Shown in pieces: positions 55,495 to 64,000 of a stretch of 64,000 bases of DNA. A model generated the notes under the pieces. It had not been told where the DNA came from, did no database searches, and saw only the letters and a list, made by a program, of their open reading frames with translations. The stretch comes from Agapetus fuscipes. Its lineage: Eukaryota > Arthropoda > Insecta > Trichoptera > Glossosomatidae. The stretch is taken from contig OX637350.1 in assembly GCA_951799405.1 (NCBI GenBank), positions 9,037,852-9,101,851 of the forward strand. The letters are read 5' to 3'. The position numbers were made by a program, and so were the translations under genes. Position 1 is the stretch's first letter; the number at the start of each line of letters is the position of its first letter.

Positions 55495-55805
55495 AAAAGT
55501 TCAGTTCTTCTATCATACTGTAATTTTTGTTCTTCTTTTAAACGTAATCTACGATTAATTTAATATTTTCTAAATTTTTGAGTTAGCTACAGTCAATTTT
55601 CAAGCTATTTGTGTGTGTTTTTTTTACAATTAAGGCACGTTACATTGTATGTACATATTTTTATTGTTTATATACTTGTGTGCCTGTATCTGTTTTTCTC
55701 CTTAATAAATAGTTGAATTATATATGTTTGCAAACAATAAATTATAGATGCATGAGATTTGTGAATAAAAACATCAGGATGAAAGATATTTTTTTACGGA
55801 AAAAC
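55495..55805. other. Noncoding stretch
   Basis: AT-rich; nothing recognised. Confidence 0.4.
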
Positions 55806-55807
55806 TC

Positions 55808-55918
55808 ACATCAAACTTTTTGCAACCTTCCCTGAAACAGGGGTGACTATAGAAAGGTGAACCATTTTACAATATGGGTGGTCAGCCTCATACCAAACTA
55901 TTAGATCAAAGGAAATAT
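55808..55918 (-). repeat. RepA 5' part (minus)
   Basis: TTGCAACCTTCCCTGAAACA, GGGGTGACTATAGAAAGGTG, AACCATTTTACAATATGGGT, GGTCAGCCTCATACC. Truncated on its 3' side. Confidence 0.85.
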
Positions 55919-55919
55919 C

Positions 55920-56600
55920 ATTTTCAATAAATAGGGAAGCTACAATTAATTTAAAAAATCCAGGAGAGCCTAGTGCGAAAATGGTTTAAAGTCCCTGTCA
56001 TAAAGTCTATTGGAAACACGTGGCCATTTACAAGCAGAATTACTCATAAATTGTGACATTATTCTGTGTATTCTACAATAAATGTATTTTAATAAAACAA
56101 ATTAATGCCGCGAGAGCCAGAAACAATTGTGATTTATTATAATCGATAGATAACCTTATTAAAATAAATTTGTATTATTTATCATTTTTAATTACAATGC
56201 AAATAAAATAAATTTGGAAATTATTTCATATTGCGTTTTAAATAATAATAAATGCTGGAAAACAACGCAACGTAATTTAATTTGTAAATTTTCCACGTTT
56301 GTAAAAGTTTTTACAATAAAATTCATTTGTTTATTTTGTTCCATAAACTCCCTCATGAGATAAATTGTTTCATTTCAAAAGGTAATATGTAGTTTTTAAA
56401 ATTTACTTTTAAAATGGCATTAAAATAAAAGGGATAAATACTTTTATGATAAATGAAAATTTGAAGTATTTATTTCAAACAAGACTTTATTTTGTTCGTA
56501 AAAACCATTACCCATTACACAACAATAAAATTAATAATTTTAGCAAAGAAAGAAACAGCCCCATAAAAACCAAGAAATACAAGTATTTCTACAATTATAT
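55920..56600. other. Noncoding stretch
   Basis: Very AT-rich; no gene or named repeat. Confidence 0.4.
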
Positions 56601-56606
56601 ATTCTA

Positions 56607-56857
56607 ATCTATAGTCTAAGTTGCAGAGATATATAACATTTTAGATTGATATTATATCCATTCCCATGAGCAGACACGTATAAGTTCGCGTTAACACATG
56701 CCGCATGTGGACCTACAACATACATAAAAACCCAATCTCAAATGAACATAATTCTTGAAATTCTTACCGACTTTCCCTGAAACATTGACGACATTGGCAA
56801 AGTAAATCATTGTTTACAGTGCGGGTGGTAAGCCTCATACAAACCTTTTTGTCAACA
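56607..56857 (-). repeat. RepA (minus), near full length
   Basis: Starts AATCTATAGTCTAAGTTGCA and ends GCCTCATACAAACCTTTTTG TCAAC. GACATTGGCAAAGTAAATCA is conserved. The CAGGGGTGAC block is altered to CATTGACGAC. Confidence 0.85.
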
Positions 56858-56859
56858 AT

Positions 56860-57455
56860 TAATAAATATGTTTATTTCTAAAATTATAAAATGAGACTTA
56901 AAAATTAAACCTACTTTAATCTATAATTTTTTTTTTTTTTTTATCTATAATTTCTTGCCTTTCAAGAATGCACACTCCTGCTTCGCTAGTGATTATGCAT
57001 TCTTTTACTCACGGTCTTTACAAAATTGCCAATAAGTAAAATCTCTTTTTACAAAGGAGCTACTACGGGTTCCTAGTTGTTGAAACTTCCTTGTTGTAAA
57101 GTCAAAGTCAGCCCAGGTGCAAAGGGGTTTTACTTGAAAATAAATGGTGAAGGGTTCGTAGCTTCAGTGATATAATTACCCTTCAGAGGCAAACAATTCT
57201 GTTAATTAACTTCGATACTAAACGAAAGACTCTGCAGGGGCAAATAAGTCTTTTGATTGTGAGCTGAAACTGTTTAATGCTCTTTGTTTAATTATGAAAT
57301 GTACCTGTGTTATTTACTGACTGTTAGATACAATTAAAAACATGTTGCACGAATGATTCTCATTTGTGCGCATTTTTAATTGAATTTACTTTTAGTGACA
57401 AGATTTTTCTTACATCTTCAACGAAAGGTCGGAATAATGCATGTTATCCTATGAC
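56860..57455. other. Noncoding stretch
   Basis: No gene; a T-run of about 18 at 56925-56942. Confidence 0.4.
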
Positions 57456-57457
57456 GG

Positions 57458-57757
57458 TTGTCCGGTCCGTAGTCTAGTGGAGTAACTTCTGAATCGTAAA
57501 TGGAAGGTTTTGAGTTCAAATCCCGACGGAGCACACAAACTAAACCATTTATATTTTCAAATATGCTTTTCGCTGGGTTGAAAAATTCATAAACCTTTAC
57601 CAAGGACCGGTCATCAAAAGATCCATCCAACCTTACAACAACTGGATCTTGCTTGAGAATTGGCGCTTTTTACAGCGACGACCAAGCTCGCAGAGGGCTC
57701 TTGAGGTGTGATACACACAAAAACAGCGCTCACCAAATAAATCAGCCTATTTTTTTT
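57458..57757 (+). repeat. SINE-B, full length
   Basis: Head GTCCGGTCCGTAGTCTAGTG (A box) and TGAGTTCAAATCCCGACGG (B box), tRNA-like. Body CCAAGGACCGGTCATCAAAA, GATCCATCCAACCTTACAAC, TCTTGCTTGAGAATTGGCGC. Tail CAGAGGGCTCTTGAGGTGTG, ATACACACAAAAACAGCGCT, CACCAAATAAATC, shared with the LINE 3' UTR at 50189-50260. Confidence 0.9.
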
Positions 57758-57794
57758 TGTTTTAATGTTCAGTATCCTTAGTAGGTACGAGTTG

Positions 57795-57995
57795 CAAAAC
57801 TTGAATAAAGTAAAGTTTTCGCTTGGTAAAAAAATCGTAGGTATCCCTTTGCCGAAGGCTGGTCACTAAAGGTCCATCCAGCCTTACAGAAACTGGGTCT
57901 TGCTTGAGAATTGACGCTTTCTATAGCGACGACCAAGCTTGAAGAGGGCTCTTTAATTGTGATACACTCAAAAACAGCGCTCACAAATAAATCAT
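57795..57995 (+). repeat. SINE-B, head missing
   Basis: Begins near GCAAAACTTGAATAAAGTAA and includes CGAAGGCTGGTCACTAAAGG, TCCATCCAGCCTTACAGAAA and the tail GAGGGCTCTTTAATTGTGAT, ACACTCAAAAACAGCGCTCA. It lies in the same orientation ~40 bp after the full copy. Confidence 0.85.
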
Positions 57996-57999
57996 GCTT

Positions 58000-58470
58000 A
58001 TATTATTAGTACTAACCATTCAATGAAAATAATGATGATGATGAAAAATGATGAATCATTGTGAAATGAATATTAATCTTATTAATTTAGCAGGCAGGTG
58101 GTAGATTCCGCCCGGTAGTGCTTTGTAGGTGAAAGATTAAAAGCTCCTTAATTAGTTTGAGGCGAGCCGAACAATGGGCCTCCCAAAAGCAATTACAAAC
58201 AAAAATATGAAATGCTCGCCGCAATAATACCTAACGCTGTTGACGTACTTGCAAACACGAGAGCCGGGCTTTGTCGAGAAGGTTCCATCAAAGGATTGAC
58301 GGTACAATTATTATTATTATTATTATTATTTACCGACTTGGTGATGAAGAAATTCGATTAAGTTTAGAGGACCTACTTCGCCAGTCAGGAGAGGTGTAGG
58401 GTAAACGGTCTAAGCGCGGACGGACGCCTGTGTTGTCAAAGCAAATGCATCTGACCCAATTATAATATTA
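58000..58470. other. Noncoding; unique island and (ATT)n
   Basis: 58085-58300 is unique and less AT-rich (GATTCCGCCCGGTAGTGC, CCTTAATTAGTTTGAGGCGA, CGAGAGCCGGGCTTTGTCG), with homeodomain-like TTAATTAG. An (ATT)8 microsatellite lies at 58306-58331. No open frame. Confidence 0.45.
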
Positions 58471-58477
58471 TGTAGTA

Positions 58478-58672
58478 GGTACCTTTGTAGAGGAAGACCG
58501 AGAAAGGTATGGATGGACCAAATACTGAAATAACGAATGAATGGAATATCCAGTGTCATAATAAAAGGAGAGCTTGTATGAATAAGGTTATGAGTCTGGA
58601 TGAAATGAAAGAAGTATGTAAGGACAGAAGGAAATGGTGGTTGATCTTAGCGGCTAGAGCTAGGGTTTTGTA
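58478..58672 (+). pseudogene. LINE-R C-terminal fragment (plus), frameshifted
   Basis: AGAGGAAGACCGAGAAAGGT, ATGGATGGACCAAATACTGA then AATGAATGGAATATCCAGTG, AGGAGAGCTTGTATGAATAA, ATGAAAGAAGTATGTAAGGA. Nearly the same DNA as 10209-10403 but with frameshifts after the WMDQ codons. Confidence 0.75.
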
Positions 58673-58697
58673 AAATATTTTATGTATTTGTTGTGAA

Positions 58698-58800
58698 TGT
58701 TCCTTGACTTATGGGTAACTTACAAAAAATAATTAACCTCACGTGAAACATGACATAAGCCTTGCAGCCCCTGCCACCCTTCACTGAAACCGGGTAAGCA
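58698..58800. repeat. RepA fragments beside LINE-R
   Basis: A 15-base RepA head (TTCCTTGACTTATGGG) in plus orientation is followed by a minus-orientation middle part: CCTCACGTGAAACATGACAT, AAGCCTTGCAGCCCCTGCCA, CCCTTCACTGAAACCGGG. Rearranged. Confidence 0.55.
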
Positions 58801-58804
58801 GTGA

Positions 58805-59155
58805 CGTAAGTTGATCGAAATAATCGATAATTCCTATTTTCCTATAATTGTGATGACTGTTTATTTCTGTCACATAAACAAATAGGTACCATAATAGTTG
58901 TACACTTTCTAAAATTAACTTGATTTCTTAGAATGTAAAATACTACGCAAATATGTATTTGAGATGCTATCTGTTGAGCCAGCCATCAGCTGCCTTCAGG
59001 GTTTCCCCAGTTACAATAAACCTCACAAATCCACAGCAAGTTAGTCCCGTGGTGGTGTAAAACTAACTCTTGCCGCCGGGGTTTCTGACTGAGTGACCTG
59101 AGAAGCTTGATCCAGCGAGGCGGTCCTACCTATAGTTGACCGCAATAGGAGATAT
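58805..59155. other. Noncoding stretch
   Basis: 58985-59150 is unique and moderately GC-rich (CCAGCCATCAGCTGCCTTCA, TTGCCGCCGGGGTTTC). No convincing open frame. Confidence 0.4.
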
Positions 59156-59158
59156 TCT

Positions 59159-59406
59159 CGATACACCAGTACCAAACTCCCACAACTCAAAAAACCATTA
59201 TCTCGAGAAAACAATGATTAAAGTAGTATGGAACGGACAAATATGCTTAGAAATTATATTTCTAAAGTAATTTATGTGCTGTAATTTATTTTTTCTTGAC
59301 TTGTAGGTCTTTGGAACTGGTAGATATCATCATTTCACACATTTCCTCATACATAACTCAATACCGTAAAATTTCAGACTTGCATTAGTTTGGAACTGGT
59401 GTATCG
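59159..59406. repeat. Foldback/MITE-like element, ~20-bp ends
   Basis: The left end CGATACACCAGTACCAAACT (59159-59178) is complementary to AGTTTGGAACTGGTGTATCG (59387-59406), apart from one mismatch. 248 bp, no open frame. A second GGAACTGGTAGATATC lies inside near 59313. Confidence 0.75.
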
Positions 59407-59412
59407 TTCTGT

Positions 59413-59558
59413 AGACTCAACGTTCAAACTTAAACATATAGTTAACCTATAATGTATTGAGAATGAAACAGCACTTCTTGTGAGCATTTAAGTTCACTTA
59501 CATTTATGGTTAAGCGTTTTGGTTGAGTTTGAACGCAATGTTTTATACTGAAGGTATT
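59413..59558. repeat. Family D MITE, diverged
   Basis: Left AGACTCAACGTTCAAACTTA. Right ATGGTTAAGCGTTTTGGTTG, AGTTTGAACGCAATGTTTTA, TACTGAAGGTATTG. Lies 7 bases after the element at 59159. Confidence 0.6.
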
Positions 59559-59574
59559 GTTGGCTTTTCAAGTC

Positions 59575-60720
59575 CTGAATCAAAATGTTGATTATGAATT
59601 ATACATATTACGAGTTAAGTTTGTCGCATGGGATTGCTTGAGTAATGAGCAAGTTTTTGGTGTTATGAAATGCTACGATTGTGATCGGTTTATTTGAAAC
59701 CCAGTACAAAACAATCATCAGCTTTTAGTATTTTTATCAGTTTCATTCATATCTTTGAAAAGCAAAAGTTAACTACTTAAGAATTTTTCAGCTCACAAAA
59801 TTATGTTTTTTTAAAGATATTTGTGTATTGAATTAAAACAAAAATATAAACACGAGAATACAAAAGGCCTTAATTGATAAAGTAAGAGCACTTGTTAGTT
59901 ATCAAAATGTTTCTATCACCATTTCTTCTTATGTGTTTTTAGGGCGATTGTAAACGAAAGCATCGGCTTATCGAGTAACACACTACACATATCAAGCAAC
60001 GCACCGATAGTCTGAAATTCAAGCGATCGAACAAGTCGTTTTAAAAATATTTTCCCAAATCCATCATGCTATTTTCCAACATCGCTAAAACTGCAATGAA
60101 CAATTTGAATTTCAAAAAGGTAACACTGCATTCCGTTTTGCGGGACCTACAACTTTTTACGCCGCCCGCTCATCGAAACTTTCTCGTCGGCAAAAAAGTG
60201 TAATGTACTTTCGGGGTAAATTGATCGGCCCGCCCTCTGGGAGGTTCCACCCGATGGGAGGCTCCACCCGTGGGAGGCGCCACCCTCTCTAGGATGGGCG
60301 GCCAATTAACTAACACGCCTTTGTACTGTTGCAAGCTGTGCAATTTCGCTCTAACATGGTCTTCCACTCTCTCTGCGTCCACTTTTAAGTCGCTTTTCCA
60401 GTTAAATCGTTTAATTACACATATGGGATGCTCGCCCGTAGGTGTATAACGCTGTTATACTGGGCAGAAAGACTATCGGGCCAACGGAAAAGTCAAGAGT
60501 GAATTATTTCCAACTTTTTCATTTCGCTGTTGCTGCTGCAGTAAATTAAAAGTGAAGGCTGACACGGCCTTTGCTAATATCCATAATTGTTTTTTATTGT
60601 TTCATTTGAAAAAAATTCCGTTTTTTTAAAAAAAAAAACAACAATATTGACCTCAATAGACTGTAAAAAAATATTATTGATTGTAGAGGCATTAATTTTG
60701 TAATCGTTCATCTTAAGACA
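59575..60720. other. Noncoding; GC-rich patch at 60140-60380
   Basis: No gene. 60150-60400 is clearly GC-richer and unique (TTACGCCGCCCGCTCATCG), with a small tandem repeat noted separately. A 70-codon minus-strand frame there has no domain. Confidence 0.4.
60238..60290. repeat. Three units of GGGAGG-N-CCACCC
   Basis: TGGGAGGTTCCACCCGATGG, GAGGCTCCACCCGTGG and GAGGCGCCACCC: three 16-18 base units, each pairing GGGAGG/GTGGGAGG with CCACCC. Resembles GC/CACCC boxes for Sp1/KLF-type factors, but no gene is visible nearby. Confidence 0.7.
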
Positions 60721-60729
60721 TAAAAAGAA

Positions 60730-61127
60730 AAACCACTTTGTATTCGATTACTGTGAGTATTTTATTTAATTAATACCACAATCGGTTTCGCAAACATCGT
60801 TAATAGTATTAATTTATCCACCTGATGATGCGAACGGATGTTTGCGAAACCGGTTGTGGTATTAATTAAATTAGTCGGGGTTATAGCCGCGTGGGCCAAG
60901 AGGGCTGATTTTTCTAGCGTGTTTCGAATGGAACAACGTTGGTTCGATCCCCGCTTGGGTCACTTGACTTTAACTTTGACCCTGGTTCAACAGATGTAAT
61001 TGGGTAATTATTATTTAATAATTCATTAATAATTAACAAGAATGAATTATTAAATGATGATATTAATACCTGTTTCTGGCCAGGTAGAATAGGTTGGTAA
61101 ATTGCATTCCTCTTCACAAATCTATTT

Positions 61128-61166
<39 letters not shown>

Positions 61167-61200
61167 AAATACACACAGTAATCGAATACAAAGTGTTTTT
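60730..61200. repeat. Foldback element interrupted by SINE-C
   Basis: Inner arms ATTTAATTAATACCACAATC, GGTTTCGCAAACATC and the complement GATGTTTGCGAAACCGGTTG, TGGTATTAATTAAAT. Outer arms CCACTTTGTATTCGATTACT (60733) and AGTAATCGAATACAAAGTG (61178-61196). The outer right arm is pushed away by the SINE-C at 60872-61164. Between the inner arms is CACCTGATGATGCGAACGG, whose GCGAAC pairs with GTTTGC. Confidence 0.88.
60864..61170 (+). repeat. SINE-C, full length, 8-bp target duplication
   Basis: Element 60872-61164, flanked by AATTAAAT (60864-60871, 61163-61170). Head TAGTCGGGGTTATAGCCG, B box CGTTGGTTCGATCCCCG, internal hairpin TTTAATAATTCATT / AATGAATTATTAAA, end CACAAATCTATTTTTAT plus ~32 A. 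The long pure A tail and clean duplication mark a young copy. Confidence 0.93.
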
Positions 61201-61267
61201 TTTTTTTTATCTCTTTAAAAAAATATGTTGAATAAATAAATATATAAACATCAGAATGATTTATTAA

Positions 61268-61507
61268 GTGAAGGCTAAACTATATACTGTAAAAAATGGT
61301 TCACTTTGCCAATGTCACCCCTGTTTCAGGGAAGGTCGGCAAGAGTTGCAGGGCTTATGTTTATTTGAGGCTGGGTTTTTTATATTGTAGGTCCACATGC
61401 GGCATGTGTGAGCGCGAAATTATGCGTGTCTGCTTGTGGTAATGCATTTAATATGAATCTCAAATGATAAATATCTTTGCAGCTTAGATTTAGATTTAGA
61501 TTTAGAA
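61268..61507 (+). repeat. RepA, head missing
   Basis: From ACTGTAAAAAATGGTTCACT to CTTTGCAGCTTAGATTTAGA plus two TTTAGA units. CCCCTGTTTCAGGGAAGGTC matches consensus. Confidence 0.92.
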
Positions 61508-61589
61508 GGCTACTTTCGATTAAATCAATGTACATGACTTATGGGTTGATAAACCGATTTCTCAAACAAGACACATTATTTATTGTCTA

Positions 61590-61850
61590 CATCTCTTCAA
61601 TATAACTTGAAAAGATATATGAGCATTTAAGGCTCGTATTTAATACATGTCCACAAAAAAGCACATGTAAGCTCGCGCTACACATGCTGCATGTGTACAT
61701 AAAAAATAAGCCAGACCTCACATGAACGTAAACTTTGCAACTCTTGATGCCTTTCCTTGCAACCGGGGAGGTATTGGTAAAAGTGAACAAGTGAAGTTTT
61801 TTCAGGGGGGGGGGGTCAGTCTTATCCCAACCTATTAGTCAAAGCAAGTT
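61590..61850 (-). repeat. RepA (minus), diverged, G-run inserted
   Basis: From AATATAACTTGAAAAGATAT to CCCAACCTATTAGTCAAAGC. A run of nine or ten G (61805-61814) replaces the start of GGGTGGTCAGCC. Resembles the 10518 subtype (CTCACATGAACGTAAAC). Confidence 0.8.
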
Positions 61851-62017
61851 AGTGTATCTAAAGCAGGATTACACATTGCCACAGGTCTTTGAAAAAAGCG
61901 GATAAAGTTTTCATTCATGCAGAGGAGCTCCGCTGGGAATCGAGCTCACCTCCTTTAAATTTTTCCTACCATATACTAAAATGATGATTATTCAAAAACG
62001 AAAATTCACATCCAATC

Positions 62018-62272
62018 TAATCTAATCAAAGTTGCAAAGATATGTAACATTGGGGATTAAATGCACACATTAAATGCATTCTCACCAGCAGACACGTACA
62101 AGTTCGCGTTGCACATGCCGCATGTGAACCTACAACATAAAAACCCAAATCTCAAATGGACACACACCCTGCAACTCTTGCCGTCCTTCCCTGAAACAGG
62201 GGTGGCATTGGCAAAGTGAACCATTTTCTACAGCATGGGTGGTCAGCCGCATACCAACCTATAAGTCAAGGA
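62018..62272 (-). repeat. RepA (minus), full length
   Basis: Tail complement AATCTAATCTAATCAAAGTT to head complement CAACCTATAAGTCAAGGACA. CCCTGAAACAGGGGTGGCAT is intact. Confidence 0.92.
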
Positions 62273-62564
62273 CACGAAAAATCATAAACAGGTAGGTAAT
62301 TTTGTTATAAGAGTATGAGAACGAAATTTAATAGAAATCTCTTGTTGTTATTGAATGTTGTATGGATAGAGAGATTTAAAAGTTTCGTGATGAGGGTTAA
62401 CTGAAAATCTAGTTTTGTTCTTGTGCACAAAGGAACAAAGGAAATGTCAGATCTTATTTAGTAATTTTATTTGACGTGTTGGAAAATGATATGCAAACGA
62501 AAAAGGATAAACATGCCGTAAGTAAAAAATACGTTAGTATATTTGTTGTAGATATTATAAAGCT

Positions 62565-62770
62565 GTTCTCTTGATAATGGTGTGACAATACTGAAAGCGC
62601 TTGAGGAAATAAATTTACTCGCGAAGTAAAAAAAATGTTTTTTATTTTTACATTAATAATTGACAATGAATCTTCACTATGTAATAATAATGTTGTTCTC
62701 TTAAAAATGGTGTGACAACACTGAAAGTGCTCGCGAAAATAAATCAACTCGTGAAAAATAACTTTTTCTT
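62565..62770. repeat. 130-bp tandem duplication
   Basis: GTTCTCTTGATAATGGTGTG, ACAATACTGAAAGCGCTTGA at 62565 recurs as GTTCTCTTAAAAATGGTGTG, ACAACACTGAAAGTGCTCGC at 62695, both followed by AAATAAAT-ACTCG-GAA. The units have diverged, so the duplication is old. Confidence 0.8.
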
Positions 62771-62774
62771 TTAA

Positions 62775-63480
62775 CAATAATTATTTAAAATGATTCTTAA
62801 AAGTGCACACCCCCTTAAACTTTAATATATTTTATAAGATTTTCTAATTGGTTATCATCATATGTTGTTTTAAGGATCAAAAAAAGAATTTGATTTTTTT
62901 TTAAATAAATTATAGTAGGTAGGTACCAGAAAACCTTAAATAATAGAAACAACAGCATAAAAAAATCGAAAAATTTGCTTGGTTCTAAATTCTTGAAACA
63001 TTTTTTGGCTTCTCAAAAAACATTCATATCGTTTCAAATGTCTAAATAATATAAACTTTTAAATCAGAGCAAAAAACTCAAATTTTACCAATAATAATTA
63101 AAAAAAAGATTTTTGCTTCTCGTTGATTCAATTTTTAAACTCTACATAATATAGTAAGCTTCATCTAAATCGTGAGTTACCTCAATGATTTTTAATCTCG
63201 TCGTCAAAAAAAATCAGCCATCAAGTAATATCAAATCCTTTTACTCCTCAAATGGTATGAAATATTTTCATTAACCGTTACTGCAAATTGCACGGTTAAC
63301 GATGATTCTCTTTAGTACGGGATATATTTTTTGGTCCGATCATTAGGAAAAGCGATCCGCACTTTTCCCTTCTCCACCCCAAACCCACCCTATTCCCACG
63401 AACAATGAAACGGCAACAACTTAACTCCCACATAGAATTCACCCAACATGCACAGAATCAAAAGTAACACTTCTAGTGAG
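62775..63480. other. Noncoding stretch
   Basis: AT-rich, no gene or named repeat. A C-rich unique patch at 63365-63400. Confidence 0.4.
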
Positions 63481-63486
63481 AGTTTA

Positions 63487-63900
63487 ACCCCCGTATTCAC
63501 GATCAAAACTGATTTAAGTGCCTTACTCAAGCGCTACACTTACTCAAGGGTCGACATTCTGGAGCGTTTCGTTTCACAAAGAACACTCAAGCAGTAATCA
63601 GCGTAGTGCCCAACCACCAGGAGACGTACGGGTTTGTCATTGGCTCTCGAAAAAACCCAGCTCTGTAATTGGTCAGTACCTTCCGACCGATATTCGGCGT
63701 ACTTCACTCTTATCATTGCCGCTTCTTTCAAATTTCAATGTCATATCAGCTTTGCATAAAACTTGACAACAAATAAGTACGTATAACGCAATTACTAATT
63801 TAAGTAAACCGTAAGTACGAATTTGTTTGTTTACAATTTCTATTAGTTTTTAAAAATACATTTATGTAATATCCAATGTAAAGTGTTTTGATCGATTTCA
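63487..63900 (+). promoter_or_regulatory. 5' region of zeste/Harbinger-like gene
   Basis: The first 300 bases repeat 46042-46367. Two inverted CCAAT boxes (CATTGGCTC at 63638, TAATTGGTC at 63667) suggest a promoter. TTTCAG at 63896-63901, just before the coding start, looks like a splice acceptor. The GTAAGT donor-like site of the 46042 copy is ATAAGT here. Confidence 0.6.
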
Positions 63901-63911
63901 GCGCCAAAAAT

Positions 63912-64000
63912 ATGTTGTTTTCTCCAGCGGAAAAGGAGCTGCTGGTGGCTCTGATTAAAGAAAAACCTGTAATAGAAGATAAAATAACAGATCGAAGAAA
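63912..64000 (+). CDS. Myb/SANT-like (zeste-type) protein, N-terminal 29 codons, cut by window edge
   Basis: The frame reads MLFSPAEKELLVALIKEKPV, then IEDKITDRRK, open to the edge. The pattern F---E---L---I----IE-K-TD is the start of the Myb/SANT-like domain shared by zeste-type regulators and the accessory proteins of PIF/Harbinger transposons, which bind DNA and help the transposase enter the nucleus. The context AAAAATATG is good for insect translation. A copy of the upstream DNA elsewhere in the window favours a transposon or transposon-derived multigene family over a single-copy host gene. Only the first helix is visible. Confidence 0.65.
   Translation, partial: MLFSPAEKELLVALIKEKPVIEDKITDRR

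Noticed and set aside
60780..60871. True hammerhead ribozyme
   Set aside because: CTGATGA and GAAAC flank a hairpin, but an extra base sits between A9 and stem II, and no stem I pairing next to the core could be drawn for either type I or type III layouts.
60914..61174. 86-codon minus-strand frame starting with a run of Phe
   Set aside because: The Phe run is the SINE-C poly-A tail read on the minus strand and the rest is SINE-C body.

Overview
This is a eukaryotic, AT-rich, repeat-dense nuclear window, most likely arthropod and probably insect. The hints are a TATA box plus TCAGT-type initiator inside an LTR, CR1/Jockey-like LINE tails, tRNA-derived SINEs, a zeste/Harbinger-type Myb/SANT start at the right edge, and many short GTAGGTA/TACGAGTA runs. 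The species cannot be named from the sequence. I see no convincing multi-exon host gene. The only sizeable coding regions belong to mobile elements, and everything else is intergenic or intronic DNA.

Two short, recently inserted LTR elements are the centrepieces. At 22026-26880 a non-autonomous element has two 1602-bp LTRs with no difference seen, a TGGCGCCC primer-binding site and a 4-bp target duplication (ATTG). Its interior has no gag or pol but carries an array of nine AGGTGTTGACCT-like inverted half-sites. At 29709-32758 a second element (LTRs 450 and 454 bp, target duplication ATAC) carries, instead of pol, a gag-like SAP-domain start joined in frame to an intronless DEK-like chromatin-protein sequence: an apparent host-gene transduction.

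The rest is a mosaic of interspersed repeats, named here for convenience. RepA is about 25 copies of a ~260-bp SINE-like unit with a fixed 5' end and a TTAGAT/ATTATAG tail. SINE-A is tRNA-derived and usually ends in poly-T. SINE-B is tRNA-derived and shares its 3' tail with the CR1-like LINE at 49310-50282. SINE-C is tRNA-Leu/Ser-like with a poly-A tail. LINE-R is a set of C-terminal fragments of a non-LTR reverse transcriptase. Family D is a ~150-bp inverted-repeat MITE. Several foldback elements include three families with a CTGANGA-hairpin-CGAAA motif.

Nested insertions with target duplications give relative ages: SINE-A inside SINE-A (ACTGAG), a Jockey-like LINE tail inside RepA (ATATCC), and SINE-C inside a foldback (AATTAAAT). 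Layout: 1-22000 is mainly RepA/SINE copies in noncoding DNA; 22-33 kb holds the two LTR elements and the nested SINE-A; 33-44 kb is RepA and MITEs; 44-52 kb is MITEs, SINE-B, a perfect 60-bp palindrome and two LINE tails; 52-63 kb is decayed LINE-R, RepA, SINE-B and SINE-C; at 63.5-64 kb a zeste/Harbinger-like gene begins and runs off the edge.
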